A stretch of 63,477 nt of DNA from Clostridia bacterium. Lineage in GTDB: Bacteria > Bacillota > Thermoanaerobacteria > Thermoanaerobacterales > Thermoanaerobacteraceae. The notes beneath the pieces are model-generated. The model did not search any database. It saw only the letters and a list, made by a program, of their open reading frames with translations, and had not been told where the DNA came from. Position numbers and translations under genes: made by a program. The stretch is from NCBI GenBank assembly GCA_012840485.1, contig DULG01000004.1, forward strand, positions 1-63,477, written 5' to 3'. Of the stretch, positions 26,862-35,456 are shown in pieces (position 1 is the first letter of the stretch; each line of letters opens with the position of its first letter).

Positions 26862-27947
26862 TTGATTAATGATACATGGACAAAAGAAGAAAATTTTTCA
26901 CAAGAGGATATAAGTAGAAAGTTAGAAGAAATTGCACTATTTATATTTAAAGATGAAAGATTAAAAGATCTGAGAATACGTGGTGATATGCTTATAGGAA
27001 TAAATTTTGAAGATGATGCAGAAGTGGAGGAAAAAATTGATAAATTAATATCATCTATGATTGATGACCAATTTTTAATAGAAAATTATCTCCTGGAAAT
27101 TTCATATGCATTGCAAAATTACGACTTTGCTGAAAAAGATCTGCAAAACCTATTCCATTTGATAGGATTAGCTATATCAGATAAATATGAATCTCTATTA
27201 CGGGTTATCACAGTAGCTACAATGCTTGAAGTATCTGAAGCTTTAGAAGAAATAAAAAATATCAGCGAAAATGATAATGAAAGAGAAAATAAATTTTTAA
27301 AAATAACTGCTAAATATCCTTCTTTTAATGAATATTTAACCAGCAAAATGCTTGATACTATTCAAGAGGACTTAAATAAAGTATTTAAAGAACAATTAGA
27401 CATTCCCTTTTTAATAGTTTATTTGTTTTTCCTCAGATTTTATTTAATAATATTTAAACTATCCTCTTTAGAAAAATTGCCAATAGATTTTGCTAAGAAA
27501 TTTTCAAATTACTTTTTAGACGAAATATTGAGTGAACCTTCAATTCTCAAAAAAGCTTACGAAGGCATTTTAGACAGTTTATATGTTAAAATAGAAAAAG
27601 TTGACGACGAAAATATGAAAGAAAGTTTTGAAAAAATATTAGCTTTTTTAGACATGCCTCCCACTGAAAAAAGAATACAAATATTCAAAAAGTTACTTTT
27701 AGTAAATATTTTTAGATATTTCCGTACCTTCCCAAAGCAAATCGAAGAAATTGGTGAAACAGTAGAAATTGAAACGTTAGTTTCTGAAGAATTTTTTAAT
27801 AAATACACTTCCTATTTAGAGAACAACCACTTGATTAAAGAAAGTAACTTATTAAAGGAGTTTTATAATGATTTCCATAATAAAATAAACAATTTGAATG
27901 AAATATCCTCATCTGTTTTAGAAAAGATTAAAACATTAAAACCTTAA
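26862..27947 (+). CDS. Uncharacterised helical acidic protein, probable 5' damage
   Basis: A 361-codon frame starting at TTG with no ribosome binding site. The product is charged, all-helical in appearance and unlike any family I know, with one weakly hydrophobic stretch (FLIVYLFFLRFYLIIF near residue 185) and a coiled-coil-like end. Coding-like sequence continues 130 bases upstream without a start codon, so the annotated start is probably not native and the gene may be truncated or frameshifted. It is one of the few plus-strand genes and lies beside mobile-element remnants. Confidence 0.6.
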   Translation: MINDTWTKEENFSQEDISRKLEEIALFIFKDERLKDLRIRGDMLIGINFEDDAEVEEKIDKLISSMIDDQFLIENYLLEISYALQNYDFAEKDLQNLFHLIGLAISDKYESLLRVITVATMLEVSEALEEIKNISENDNERENKFLKITAKYPSFNEYLTSKMLDTIQEDLNKVFKEQLDIPFLIVYLFFLRFYLIIFKLSSLEKLPIDFAKKFSNYFLDEILSEPSILKKAYEGILDSLYVKIEKVDDENMKESFEKILAFLDMPPTEKRIQIFKKLLLVNIFRYFRTFPKQIEEIGETVEIETLVSEEFFNKYTSYLENNHLIKESNLLKEFYNDFHNKINNLNEISSSVLEKIKTLKP

Positions 27948-27972
27948 TTTCAGCATTTTTTATCGAGTCATA

Positions 27973-28095
27973 TCAAATCAAGTAGGAGCTATATAATTAT
28001 TTAGCTCCTACTTACACTATGGTACATATCATCTGGTAGGCAGAAGTTTAATAGGAATTAATTTACTATAAGATATACTCTTCACTCTTTCTGCT
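27973..28095 (-). mobile_element. Decayed 3' end of a group II intron (domains V-VI and maturase tail)
   Basis: Base-by-base comparison with the 3' end of the intact intron at 43417 onward shows clear similarity: AATCAAGTAGGAGCT against AATCGAGTAGGAGCT, then ATAATTATT, ACAC, GGTAC/CGTAC, a shared AATAGGAATT/CATTAGGAATT block, and AGATAT and ACTCTT blocks, with several gaps and many substitutions. The domain V pairing is destroyed, so it cannot splice. The 5' part of the intron is missing. The orientation is the same as that of the intact intron. Confidence 0.65.
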
Positions 28096-28216
28096 GTTTT
28101 ATTTTTATGTGAAACTATACTCCATCATCATTTTCTAATTTTCCCATAGATTTTGGTTACGAATTTGCTAACAGTTTTTAAATATACTCCAAGTATATTT
28201 ACATTTTTCAGTTAGT

Positions 28217-28653
28217 TTGTTTTTATTTTACCTCACAAAGAAAATAAAAAAATAATTCCAGAAAAAATGAAGAAACATACTCGCAAAAAATATGAAAATG
28301 CCGTAAAAGGTATAAATACAATTGTGGACGTAATAGCAAGAGATTATTTTCATCCCAGTCTCCACGATAAACTAACAGAACTTGAACAGCAAAAAGTTGA
28401 AATAGAAATAAGATTAAAAGAAATAAACAGTTCACCCCACACTTCTTTTGTGACAGAAGCCAAAATAAGGGAATATCTTTTAAAAGACAAAGAGGTGTTG
28501 GAAGCGGGTGACCCTCAAAAAATCAAACAAATTTTACTAACACGTATAAATAAAATAACCGTCTACCCTGATAGAATTGAAGCCCATTTCAGGCTTTCGA
28601 TAGACGATACAGTTTGCGCATGGATGGTAGCGGCGAATCGCTCTCAATTATGA
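28217..28653 (+). pseudogene. C-terminal remnant of a large serine recombinase
   Basis: The frame is open from 28217; the first ATG is at 28267 and gives 128 residues. It holds the coiled-coil and C-terminal region typical of large serine recombinases (LTELEQQKVEIEIRLKEI, AKIREYLLKDKEVLEAGDP, ILLTRINKITVYPDRIEAHF). The catalytic domain and zinc ribbon are absent, so it is a decayed fragment of an integrative element, next to a decayed group II intron. The nearby holin/amidase pair may or may not have the same origin. Confidence 0.7.
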
Positions 28654-29060
28654 ACGTACTAAATTTTAAATTCTATAGTATTGTATTCTCATAACTTAGT
28701 AGAATCTTGACCAAAGTCAAGAGAGAATGAATAAAAAACCAAGAGAGTTTTCTTAATAAATTTTACTTTTTTCATCGTTTTTAAAATGTTTGTGAAAATA
28801 ATTCCAATAAAACAACATTCCTCATTACCTATGTCCTGGATAACTACTTAAAACTCCAATGTCAAGGGCGACCAAAAGTTGGTGATAACGTATCCCTGAC
28901 ATCAAAATGGCCGGAGGCAATATAATAAGTTAAGCAGTAGCGATGTAAAATATTTGATTCCAAGCAGAAGGATTTTACACAAAAATTTGAAGTTGACAAC
29001 GAAATTTAAAAAGCATACTTTTCCTTAGCATAAATCTTTCTATATCCTTTTAATTCCCCT
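28654..29060. other. Gene-free stretch with an IS-end-like inverted repeat
   Basis: About 400 bases without a gene. At 28859-28902 an imperfect inverted repeat (ATGTCAAGGG and CCCTGACAT) encloses a smaller hairpin (ACCAA and TTGGT). It is followed by a slightly GC-richer stretch (ATGGCCGGAGGCAA) that looks foreign to the AT-rich surroundings. It may be the end of a lost insertion sequence. No terminator for the adjacent HAD gene is obvious. Confidence 0.3.
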
Positions 29061-29861
29061 TTAACTATCGTCTAGAAAAATTTTTTCTAGCATACGTGCA
29101 ACACCTAATTTATCATTTGAGCTGGTAATAAAATCTACTTTTTCCTTTAATAAAGGAATTGCATTTTCAACTGCAATTCCGACTCCTACAGATTCAACCA
29201 TCTCAACGTCATTTACTCCATCCCCAAATGCCATAACTTGATCCATTGAAATACCCAAATAGTTACAAAGTAATTCTACAGCCACAGCTTTAGTTATATT
29301 TTTAGAATTAACTTCAAAATTATCATTTTCTATAATAAAGGTAAATTCATCTTTCAAAGGTTTAAACATTTCTAATGCGCTCTTAATACGTTCGGGAGTA
29401 TCATATACCACAATTTTTAAAGGATCTTTATTTAGATGAGAAAGTTTACCTTTCCCCACTTCTATAAAAGGAACCTTATGTATTTTTGAGAAAAGATATG
29501 TCTCCTCTATAGCCTCTTGAACATATAAACAATCATCCGCATAAAATTTTATATAATAATTATTTTCTTCTAAAATTTTAATAATCGGCTTAATTTTTCC
29601 TCTTGAAATTGGAAACGTGTAAAGTGGAGGTTGCCCTATACTTGATATATAAGCTCCATTATAGCAAATCACAGGAATTTTAATTCCCAACAATTTTGCA
29701 ATTGTACAGGTAGAACGAAATGTCCTACCTGTAGCTAATGTAACAAGGATTCCTTTCTTTTGTACTTTCTTTATTGTTGCTATTGTCTTCGGATGAAGAT
29801 TACTATTTGAATCTAATAAAGTCCCGTCAATATCAACTACCACAAGGCGAATATCCCGCAT
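29061..29861 (-). CDS. Cof-type HAD-superfamily phosphatase
   Basis: A 266-residue HAD hydrolase of the Cof subfamily: motif I VVDIDGTLLDS (nucleophile Asp and acid Asp), motif II TLATGRTF, motif III Lys in the second half, and motif IV MAFGDGVNDVEMVE. The C2-type cap lies between motifs II and III. Such enzymes dephosphorylate sugar phosphates in the cytoplasm. The start overlaps the stop of the aldolase gene by one base (TAATG), so the genes are coupled. It is the last gene of the glucosaminate-type operon and may relieve sugar-phosphate stress. Confidence 0.9.
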   Translation of the reverse strand: MRDIRLVVVDIDGTLLDSNSNLHPKTIATIKKVQKKGILVTLATGRTFRSTCTIAKLLGIKIPVICYNGAYISSIGQPPLYTFPISRGKIKPIIKILEENNYYIKFYADDCLYVQEAIEETYLFSKIHKVPFIEVGKGKLSHLNKDPLKIVVYDTPERIKSALEMFKPLKDEFTFIIENDNFEVNSKNITKAVAVELLCNYLGISMDQVMAFGDGVNDVEMVESVGVGIAVENAIPLLKEKVDFITSSNDKLGVARMLEKIFLDDS

Positions 29862-30580
29862 TATTCAACAACCCTTTTTATAATTGTCGTTAACTCTTCC
29901 ACATCCTCTATTCTTGTTAAACCTGTTGTTTTATCAATAATTGAAGTATAAACGTGAGGGATCACAGTTTGAATACCATTTTTCAAGCAAACTTCTAGAA
30001 CAGAAGGTAATGATTTTTTGTCAATTCCACCTGTTGGTTCAAAAATAGTTATACTGTGGTTGATACATGCTTTAACCATTTCCTCTACTTCTGCAAGCCG
30101 TTTATTTCCTTCTATTGGGAAAAACTTTACTGAAGGAACACCTATCTCCGCCAACATCGCTACTGCTAAATCACATGACACCATTTCTAAGTATTTTTCA
30201 CTAGTTGGTCCTGTTGAAATAAATACTTTTCCTGGTATACCAGAAGGTCTAATTAGAGCATTTACTATGGTATGTTCACTTTTAACTGCTTTTAATGCTC
30301 CCAAAGTATACCCTGCTGCCGTGAAAACTTGATTTACATGTGCGGGCTTAGTGGCAATAGCAACCTCCACTACCTTTTGCCATTGTTGTGGATCACCTGC
30401 ACCAAGTCCAATGGAAACAGGTATTCCTGCATTTTGAAATTCGAAAACCTTTTTAATCGCTTCTTCTGTAGAATTGAACTCTTTTGTCAAAATCCCAATA
30501 AATACTTTTCCTTCTGTTACCTCTACAATTTCTTTAGCATTCTTTAAATTCTTTGCTAATACATTTAATCTAACTTCCAT
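29861..30580 (-). CDS. dgaF: KDGP aldolase, DgaF family
   Basis: A 239-residue TIM-barrel protein of the DgaF family (2-dehydro-3-deoxyphosphogluconate aldolase of the D-glucosaminate pathway): GKVFIGILTKEFNS, PVSIGLGAGDPQQWQ, ALIRPSGIPGKVFISTGPTSE, SVKFFPIEGN (likely Schiff-base Lys) and IFEPTGGIDKKSL. It splits 2-keto-3-deoxy-6-phosphogluconate to pyruvate and glyceraldehyde 3-phosphate. It follows dgaE by 13 bases, the same order as in the Salmonella dga operon. Confidence 0.87.
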   Translation of the reverse strand: MEVRLNVLAKNLKNAKEIVEVTEGKVFIGILTKEFNSTEEAIKKVFEFQNAGIPVSIGLGAGDPQQWQKVVEVAIATKPAHVNQVFTAAGYTLGALKAVKSEHTIVNALIRPSGIPGKVFISTGPTSEKYLEMVSCDLAVAMLAEIGVPSVKFFPIEGNKRLAEVEEMVKACINHSITIFEPTGGIDKKSLPSVLEVCLKNGIQTVIPHVYTSIIDKTTGLTRIEDVEELTTIIKRVVE

Positions 30581-30593
30581 TTTTCACACCTCA

Positions 30594-31694
30594 TTATACT
30601 CTTAAAATTTCTTTTATTCGATTAACAATTATTTTTTCTTGCCCTGGAAGCAAAGGACGAGGATCAATACTTATAATGCCTAAATTTGCATAATGATTCC
30701 TAGTAAAAATTGCAGGTTCCCCTCTTTCTAATTGTTGTATAATTTCATGCGTTGAAATGTTTAATTTCTCTTCGTCAAATTTTAATTGAGCACGATAAAT
30801 TTTTCTTCCCGCTTCATCCTGCACAACCGAAGCAGTTATTCCATCGATATTTTGAAACTGATCAACTATCCATTGAACTTGCTGTAATTGTTTTTCAATG
30901 TTTTCTACTTTATTTTTATAAATCTCTAATGCAGAAATTAAACCCATAATTTGTTCTTTCCCAACTTTCATTGCCCTTCCAATACCCTTGTACTGCAAAC
31001 GACAAGCTTCAATTAGTTCTTTTTTTCCACAAATAAAACCTGAAGTAGGACCTTCTATAGCCTTACCGCCACTATATATTACAAGATCCGCGCCCATTTG
31101 AATATATTTCTGTATATCTTCTTCTGCAGCTGCATCTACAATTATTGGAATATTATTTTCTTTGCTAATTTCAATTATTTCAGGAAGAGATAACATACCT
31201 TTTTGAACAGCATGATGTGATTTTACATAGAAAATTGCAACAGTTTTTTCTGAAATTGCATCTATAATATGACTTTTTTCAACATAGTTTGTCTGGCCTA
31301 CTTCAACTATTTTACCTCCACCTAATCTAATCATTTGTAGTATAGAAGCTCCAAAATTAATCGAATGTCCTTTTTGGATGATAACCTCATTTCTCAAACC
31401 TTCACTATACGGTAACTGCTCAATAAGAGTTAAATTCTTCCCTGCAATTAAAGCAGCTACAGAAATTGCGATACCAGCAGCAGCACCTACTGTCGGGCAT
31501 GCATCTTCCGCCGTCGTAATTTCAGCAATTATTCTACCTGCTTTTAACATTAATTCTTGAACATCAACGTAATCTTGCGCAGCTTCAAACATTGCTTGTG
31601 CTACTTTCGTATCTACAGCACTGCCTCCCAAAGCAGTCATTTTACCGCTTGCATTTATAATCTGTTTTAAACCGTATTTTTGGTAAATACTCAT
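30594..31694 (-). CDS. dgaE: D-glucosaminate-6-phosphate ammonia-lyase, DgaE family (PLP)
   Basis: A SelA-like fold-type I PLP enzyme: YGLKQIINASGKMTALGGSA at the start, an ACPTVGAAAGIAISVAAL segment, AAAEEDI with the cofactor-binding Asp region (VDAAAEED) and the PLP Lys in YSGGKAIEGPTSGF. DgaE converts D-glucosaminate 6-phosphate to 2-keto-3-deoxy-6-phosphogluconate and ammonia. The chosen ATG has GGAGG eight bases upstream; the ATG five codons earlier contains that site. A hairpin separates it from the upstream membrane gene. In this locus the usual mannose-type PTS is missing, so the route by which its substrate becomes phosphorylated is unclear. Confidence 0.87.
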   Translation of the reverse strand: MSIYQKYGLKQIINASGKMTALGGSAVDTKVAQAMFEAAQDYVDVQELMLKAGRIIAEITTAEDACPTVGAAAGIAISVAALIAGKNLTLIEQLPYSEGLRNEVIIQKGHSINFGASILQMIRLGGGKIVEVGQTNYVEKSHIIDAISEKTVAIFYVKSHHAVQKGMLSLPEIIEISKENNIPIIVDAAAEEDIQKYIQMGADLVIYSGGKAIEGPTSGFICGKKELIEACRLQYKGIGRAMKVGKEQIMGLISALEIYKNKVENIEKQLQQVQWIVDQFQNIDGITASVVQDEAGRKIYRAQLKFDEEKLNISTHEIIQQLERGEPAIFTRNHYANLGIISIDPRPLLPGQEKIIVNRIKEILRV

Positions 31695-31713
31695 CACCAC
31701 AACCTCCATAAAA

Positions 31714-31735
31714 GCAGGCAGGTTAACCTGCCTGC
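31714..31735 (-). terminator. Intercistronic palindrome between the DUF4310 gene and dgaE
   Basis: A perfect 22-base palindrome built from GCAGGCAGG and its complement begins six bases after the DUF4310 stop and is followed by TTTT and then the dgaE ribosome binding site. It may partly terminate transcription or stabilise the upstream membrane-protein message. Confidence 0.7.
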
Positions 31736-31741
31736 AAATTA

Positions 31742-32398
31742 TTATTGAATTGGAAAGAAAACTCCCATTAACATCGCTCCAAGTATAGCTCCCCCTGCAA
31801 TTGGCTTTTTGTACGCATAAAAAACTGCAGCTCCAATAATAGCCCCTAAGCCTACTGGAATAGAAGCCATGACAGCAGAAATTACAATCAAAGGCCCTAA
31901 ATATCGTCCAGCAGCATTACCTGCTCCCATCATAATATCTGCTCCAAATGTAGAGTCTATCTTATCAACTGTAAATTTTCGAATAGAAATTATTACAGCT
32001 CCAATTATAGCTCCAAGAATAGCACCCGTTAGTAAGGCTAAAGGAAACGATTCAAGCGGGGCAGTAAAGCCTGCTCCAAGCATCAACGCTGGTATTCCAA
32101 TTCCTACTCCTGTTTGTAAAGAACCACCAATATCTAAAATTCCTACCAATGGACCTTCTATAACACGTGCGAATAAAAAAGCTCCTCCAAAGGCAGCTGC
32201 GGCGCCAAATCCGCCTCCCTTAAGTCCAGCTTCTAGTAAAGCAACAACAGCCAAGTCATTGAATGCCCCAACATGATATGTGTAATATAAATGAGTTCCA
32301 CCAAAAATACCAGAAGCAAGAGCCATCACAAATACAATAAATCCCCATTCTGAATACCAGAAACCAAGCTTTTTATCTTCTATTTTTATATCTTCCAT
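31742..32398 (-). CDS. DUF4310 family membrane protein
   Basis: A 218-residue integral membrane protein with about six Gly/Ala-rich hydrophobic segments, including a GLKGGGFGAAAAFGGAFLFARVIEGP region and DIMMGAGNAAGRYLGP. The family is uncharacterised. It is always found with DUF4311, DUF4312 and the SFCGS protein, as here. Two Gly-rich multi-pass proteins plus two small soluble partners resemble the component count of a PTS or other substrate-specific carrier. Substrate inferred: a sugar acid or amino-sugar acid processed by the DgaE and DgaF enzymes encoded next to it. The start is 2 bases after the DUF4311 stop. Confidence 0.8.
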   Translation of the reverse strand: MEDIKIEDKKLGFWYSEWGFIVFVMALASGIFGGTHLYYTYHVGAFNDLAVVALLEAGLKGGGFGAAAAFGGAFLFARVIEGPLVGILDIGGSLQTGVGIGIPALMLGAGFTAPLESFPLALLTGAILGAIIGAVIISIRKFTVDKIDSTFGADIMMGAGNAAGRYLGPLIVISAVMASIPVGLGAIIGAAVFYAYKKPIAGGAILGAMLMGVFFPIQ

Positions 32399-32400
32399 TT

Positions 32401-33183
32401 TTATTTCACCACCATTCCAAAGAATTTATGGAGATTAATTAACCATTGGGGTATTCCAATATTCATGCTTTTCAGTAATGCTACATCGAAACCCCGGAAA
32501 AATCCACTTAATACAAACAAAAGAATAACAGTAGTTACTAAAGTTTTTGTAATTTTATTCCAACCAGAATCATCTACACCCTTTCCTATCAAAATTCCCA
32601 AAACAATACCTGGTACAGCATTCCCCATTATCAAATGTGCTAATCCACCTAAAATTGTTCCCCAAATACCTGTCCGTTTTCCTGCATCAAGTGCTGCCAA
32701 CCAGAATATGATGGGCATAACAGGATTGATTAGCCAATTGGCGGCCGGTACTAAAACTTTTGTCGCAACATTTTGTAACGATTGTGGAACTGCCGCTGCT
32801 GTTGAATTTAAAAGAGGTATTAATATCACTCCTACGATAGCACCAGCTACTGCCATTTTTTTAGGATCGTGTAAGGTTTCTTTCACGTTTCTATTTTTTG
32901 TTAAAAGTAATGCCGTAGCCCAGTTTGGAATAATTCTATGTTCAACATCTTGTGTTAATGCACCAGCTCCTATGACCGTTGCCCATGAGTTAAATAAAAA
33001 TCCCAAACCAAAAGAAAAATGCGAAATTGGATCACCTTGACAAGCATTTAATTCTCCTAATGTTCGAAATGCTCCCATCGCCTGAACTGTAGGAGCATGA
33101 AACATTCTTGCAGCACCTGCTCCCACTCCAAAGCCTACCAAAGCCCCAATAATTATTGATTTTAAGATTATCACGATAGTCAT
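32401..33183 (-). CDS. DUF4311 family membrane protein
   Basis: A membrane protein of about 260 residues with roughly seven hydrophobic segments (IIIGALVGFGVGAGAARMF first) and conserved polar stretches such as GELNACQGDPISHFSFGLGF and QDVEHRIIPNWATALLLTKN that may line a substrate path. I prefer the ATG eight bases after GGGAG; a GTG three codons upstream overlaps that site. Its presumed partner DUF4310 is encoded directly downstream. Function unknown; probably the second membrane subunit of an unrecognised carrier. Confidence 0.8.
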   Translation of the reverse strand: MTIVIILKSIIIGALVGFGVGAGAARMFHAPTVQAMGAFRTLGELNACQGDPISHFSFGLGFLFNSWATVIGAGALTQDVEHRIIPNWATALLLTKNRNVKETLHDPKKMAVAGAIVGVILIPLLNSTAAAVPQSLQNVATKVLVPAANWLINPVMPIIFWLAALDAGKRTGIWGTILGGLAHLIMGNAVPGIVLGILIGKGVDDSGWNKITKTLVTTVILLFVLSGFFRGFDVALLKSMNIGIPQWLINLHKFFGMVVK

Positions 33184-33211
33184 CCCAAACACTCCCTTCT
33201 ATTCCTTTACT

Positions 33212-33547
33212 CTAAATTTTTAAAAATTGTTTTAGTAACGTAGGCGTATCATCTATTTCTTCAAATTTTATTTGCGAAATTTCTATCACTCCTACCCTCA
33301 CTGTTATCATAGCTTTAACCTTATACAAATTACGCTTTCGCGGGAAAAACAGCCCTAAAAATCTTTCAGTAAATACGATCTTCTTTGCCTCTACAACCTC
33401 AATATCTTTTGGTTCAATTCTAATTATTAAATCTTTAATCTCATATGAAAGTTTATTCCTTATTTGTGAAAACATCTTATTAAATACTTCTTCAATAGTT
33501 TCACCTTTTTCTTCAAATCTTAATGTACGATCAAACTCTTTATACAT
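33212..33547 (-). CDS. DUF4312 family small protein
   Basis: A 111-residue soluble protein, two strand-helix-strand units by appearance (RTLRFEEKGETIEEVFNKMFSQI ... KAMITVRVGVIEISQI). It overlaps the SFCGS gene by 8 bases and precedes the two membrane proteins, so the four are co-produced. The family has no known activity; it could be a soluble subunit of the carrier. Confidence 0.78.
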   Translation of the reverse strand: MYKEFDRTLRFEEKGETIEEVFNKMFSQIRNKLSYEIKDLIIRIEPKDIEVVEAKKIVFTERFLGLFFPRKRNLYKVKAMITVRVGVIEISQIKFEEIDDTPTLLKQFLKI

Positions 33548-33920
33548 CTTTATTCTCTCTCTTAATTAATTTTATATATTCTTCTGTTAATCTCCTGCCA
33601 AGTTCCTCAATGTCCATAAAGCCGAAACCAAGGACTCTTTTACCTTCTCTTAACGCAGTAATACCTGCTTCAATAGAACGAAGTCCATACTCTACTGGAT
33701 AGCCATATTTTGTTTGAGCAGTTAAAGCACCAGCCCCTCCACTTCCGCAAAAAGCAATTCCAAAATCAGCATTTTCCTTATTCATTACATCACCAACTTT
33801 CATATCTGCGCCTACACCTGGAATCACAATTGCAATTCCACCTGCTTCTTCAACACCTTTTGCCACTTTTTGTCCTTTCCCGAGTCGGTCACCAATTACC
33901 ACCTTCACTTTATCATGCAT
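33540..33920 (-). CDS. Glycine-rich SFCGS-family protein
   Basis: A 126-residue alpha/beta protein. A strand and Gly turn (VVIGDRLGKGQKVAKGVEEAGG) is followed by PGVGADMKVGDV and the family-defining FCGSGGAGALTAQTKYG, with a single Cys in a Gly-rich loop. The size, one-Cys loop and position beside membrane subunits recall PTS EIIB proteins, whose Cys is phosphorylated. That is an analogy from appearance, not an established relation. It overlaps both neighbours by 8 bases. Confidence 0.8.
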   Translation of the reverse strand: MHDKVKVVIGDRLGKGQKVAKGVEEAGGIAIVIPGVGADMKVGDVMNKENADFGIAFCGSGGAGALTAQTKYGYPVEYGLRSIEAGITALREGKRVLGFGFMDIEELGRRLTEEYIKLIKRENKDV

Positions 33921-34311
33921 TATTTTTTCCTCCTACACATTTAATTTTAGACGCTTCAAAATGAACCGCTAATAAAAATATTTCTGTTTCGTCTAATTCT
34001 TTCTTAAACCTTTGCACATATTTTTGCAAAACTTCAATACTCAATTTTTTTACCTCTGGTGAAATTTCATTCCACAACCCTGGTTCAACAGGTGGTAATT
34101 TTTCATTTGTTTCTAATCTCTTAATAAAAGCCAATAAATGATATCCTATTAACACCAAACGATTAAACGAAAAAGAAAATTTACCATCTTTTTCATTTAA
34201 TTTAACTAATCTTAATAACTCAAATAGTTCCTCTCTCTCTTTTTCTGTTATCTTTTCTTTCTTAGAAATCTCTTCTATTACTTCTTTTAATGTTTCCTTA
34301 ACTTCATCCAT
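33913..34311 (-). CDS. Stand-alone PRD-like protein
   Basis: A 132-residue helical protein resembling a single PTS-regulation domain: SFSFNRLVLIGYHLLAFIKRLE with a His in the first helix pair and ETEIFLLAVHFEASKI with a second His. No DNA- or RNA-binding domain is attached. Such an isolated PRD could accept phosphate from HPr or EIIB-type proteins and act as a signal or a carrier subunit. It overlaps its neighbours on both sides by 8 bases. Confidence 0.65.
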   Translation of the reverse strand: MDEVKETLKEVIEEISKKEKITEKEREELFELLRLVKLNEKDGKFSFSFNRLVLIGYHLLAFIKRLETNEKLPPVEPGLWNEISPEVKKLSIEVLQKYVQRFKKELDETEIFLLAVHFEASKIKCVGGKNNA

Positions 34312-35440
34312 TGCACTTCAAAACCTTTCCAGATTTGATTGTATATAATGGTAACAAGAACTTCTCTGCAACTATTTCTTCACCTTCAGAATCAACAAGC
34401 TTAATAGGAGATTGGTTCCATTTTAAAATAGAAATATCTGCTATGTTTCCTTCTTTAATACTGCCAATTTCATGTTCCATACGAAGTACCTTAGCTGGCA
34501 TACTTGTAGTAGCTTTTATTACTTCTTCTAAAGAATATCCTAAGGCAATGAATTTAGTCATGGTAGTAACTAAACTATAAACAGGCCCAGTTATATTATC
34601 CAGATAAATGTCTGTGCTAATAGTATGAGGAACAATTCCTAAATCTCTAGCACGTTTCATTACCTTAAAACTAAAACTCGAAGTACCATGCCCTACATCA
34701 AATAGAACCCCTCTTTTTAAAGCCTTCTCTGCTTCCAATATTAACTTTCCATCCTCATCTAATATCCCTCCTTTCTTTCCGTGGAAAGCGTGAGTAACTA
34801 CATCGCCTGCTTCTAATAAACTTAAAATATCATTAAGATCTGGTGGTGGATTGCCAATATGGACCATAAGAGGAAGCTTAACTTTTTGAGCAAATTTTTT
34901 AGCAATTTCAAGTGGTTTGATTCCATTGTTTTTTACAACTGAAGAACTCATCCTAACTTTTATCCCACGAATTACTTGACCATGCTCTTTAATTACTTCT
35001 TCTAGTTTTTCTAATTCTATGTTTTTTAAATCAGCTAATTCTGAAAGCCCTTCACATAACCCAGGACTAGCAACATTAATCCATAGTAAAACACGAGTAA
35101 TATTTTTTTTAACTACTTCATCAATAAAAGAGTTAATACAACTAACTCCTGTACTTCCGGCATCTACTACAGTTGTAACTCCTTTATTAACTCCAACATG
35201 ATCTGCAGAAATTCCCAATACGGTTTTAATTGGAAATACATGTACATGAAGGTCAATTAATCCTGGTACTACTATGCAATCGGAAACATCTAACACGTTC
35301 TCTGTGGAATATTCCGAAAAAGTATTAGGCTGGTAAATACCTAAAATTTTCCCGTTATCTATGGCTATATCAAACTTGCCTTTCATTTTATTACCAGGAT
35401 CTATTACATAACCGTTCTTAACAAGTAAATCAATCTTCAT
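34304..35440 (-). CDS. Amidohydrolase/deacetylase family metalloenzyme
   Basis: A 378-residue dihydroorotase/adenine-deaminase-like amidohydrolase: VVPGLIDLHVHVF (first metal His pair), RGIKVRMS (Lys that is usually carbamylated), LMVHIGNPP (His), THAFHG (His), FDVGHG and STDIY (Asp). Members of this subgroup are annotated as amidohydrolase/deacetylase and often sit beside DgaE. A likely task is removal of an acyl or amide group from an imported amino-sugar acid before the ammonia-lyase step; this is inferred from context. Confidence 0.85.
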   Translation of the reverse strand: MKIDLLVKNGYVIDPGNKMKGKFDIAIDNGKILGIYQPNTFSEYSTENVLDVSDCIVVPGLIDLHVHVFPIKTVLGISADHVGVNKGVTTVVDAGSTGVSCINSFIDEVVKKNITRVLLWINVASPGLCEGLSELADLKNIELEKLEEVIKEHGQVIRGIKVRMSSSVVKNNGIKPLEIAKKFAQKVKLPLMVHIGNPPPDLNDILSLLEAGDVVTHAFHGKKGGILDEDGKLILEAEKALKRGVLFDVGHGTSSFSFKVMKRARDLGIVPHTISTDIYLDNITGPVYSLVTTMTKFIALGYSLEEVIKATTSMPAKVLRMEHEIGSIKEGNIADISILKWNQSPIKLVDSEGEEIVAEKFLLPLYTIKSGKVLKCNG

Positions 35441-35456
35441 TTACTATTTTCTCCTC

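Noticed and set aside
28859-28902. Complete insertion sequence
   Set aside because: Only one imperfect inverted repeat is visible and no transposase gene accompanies it, so at most an end fragment remains.
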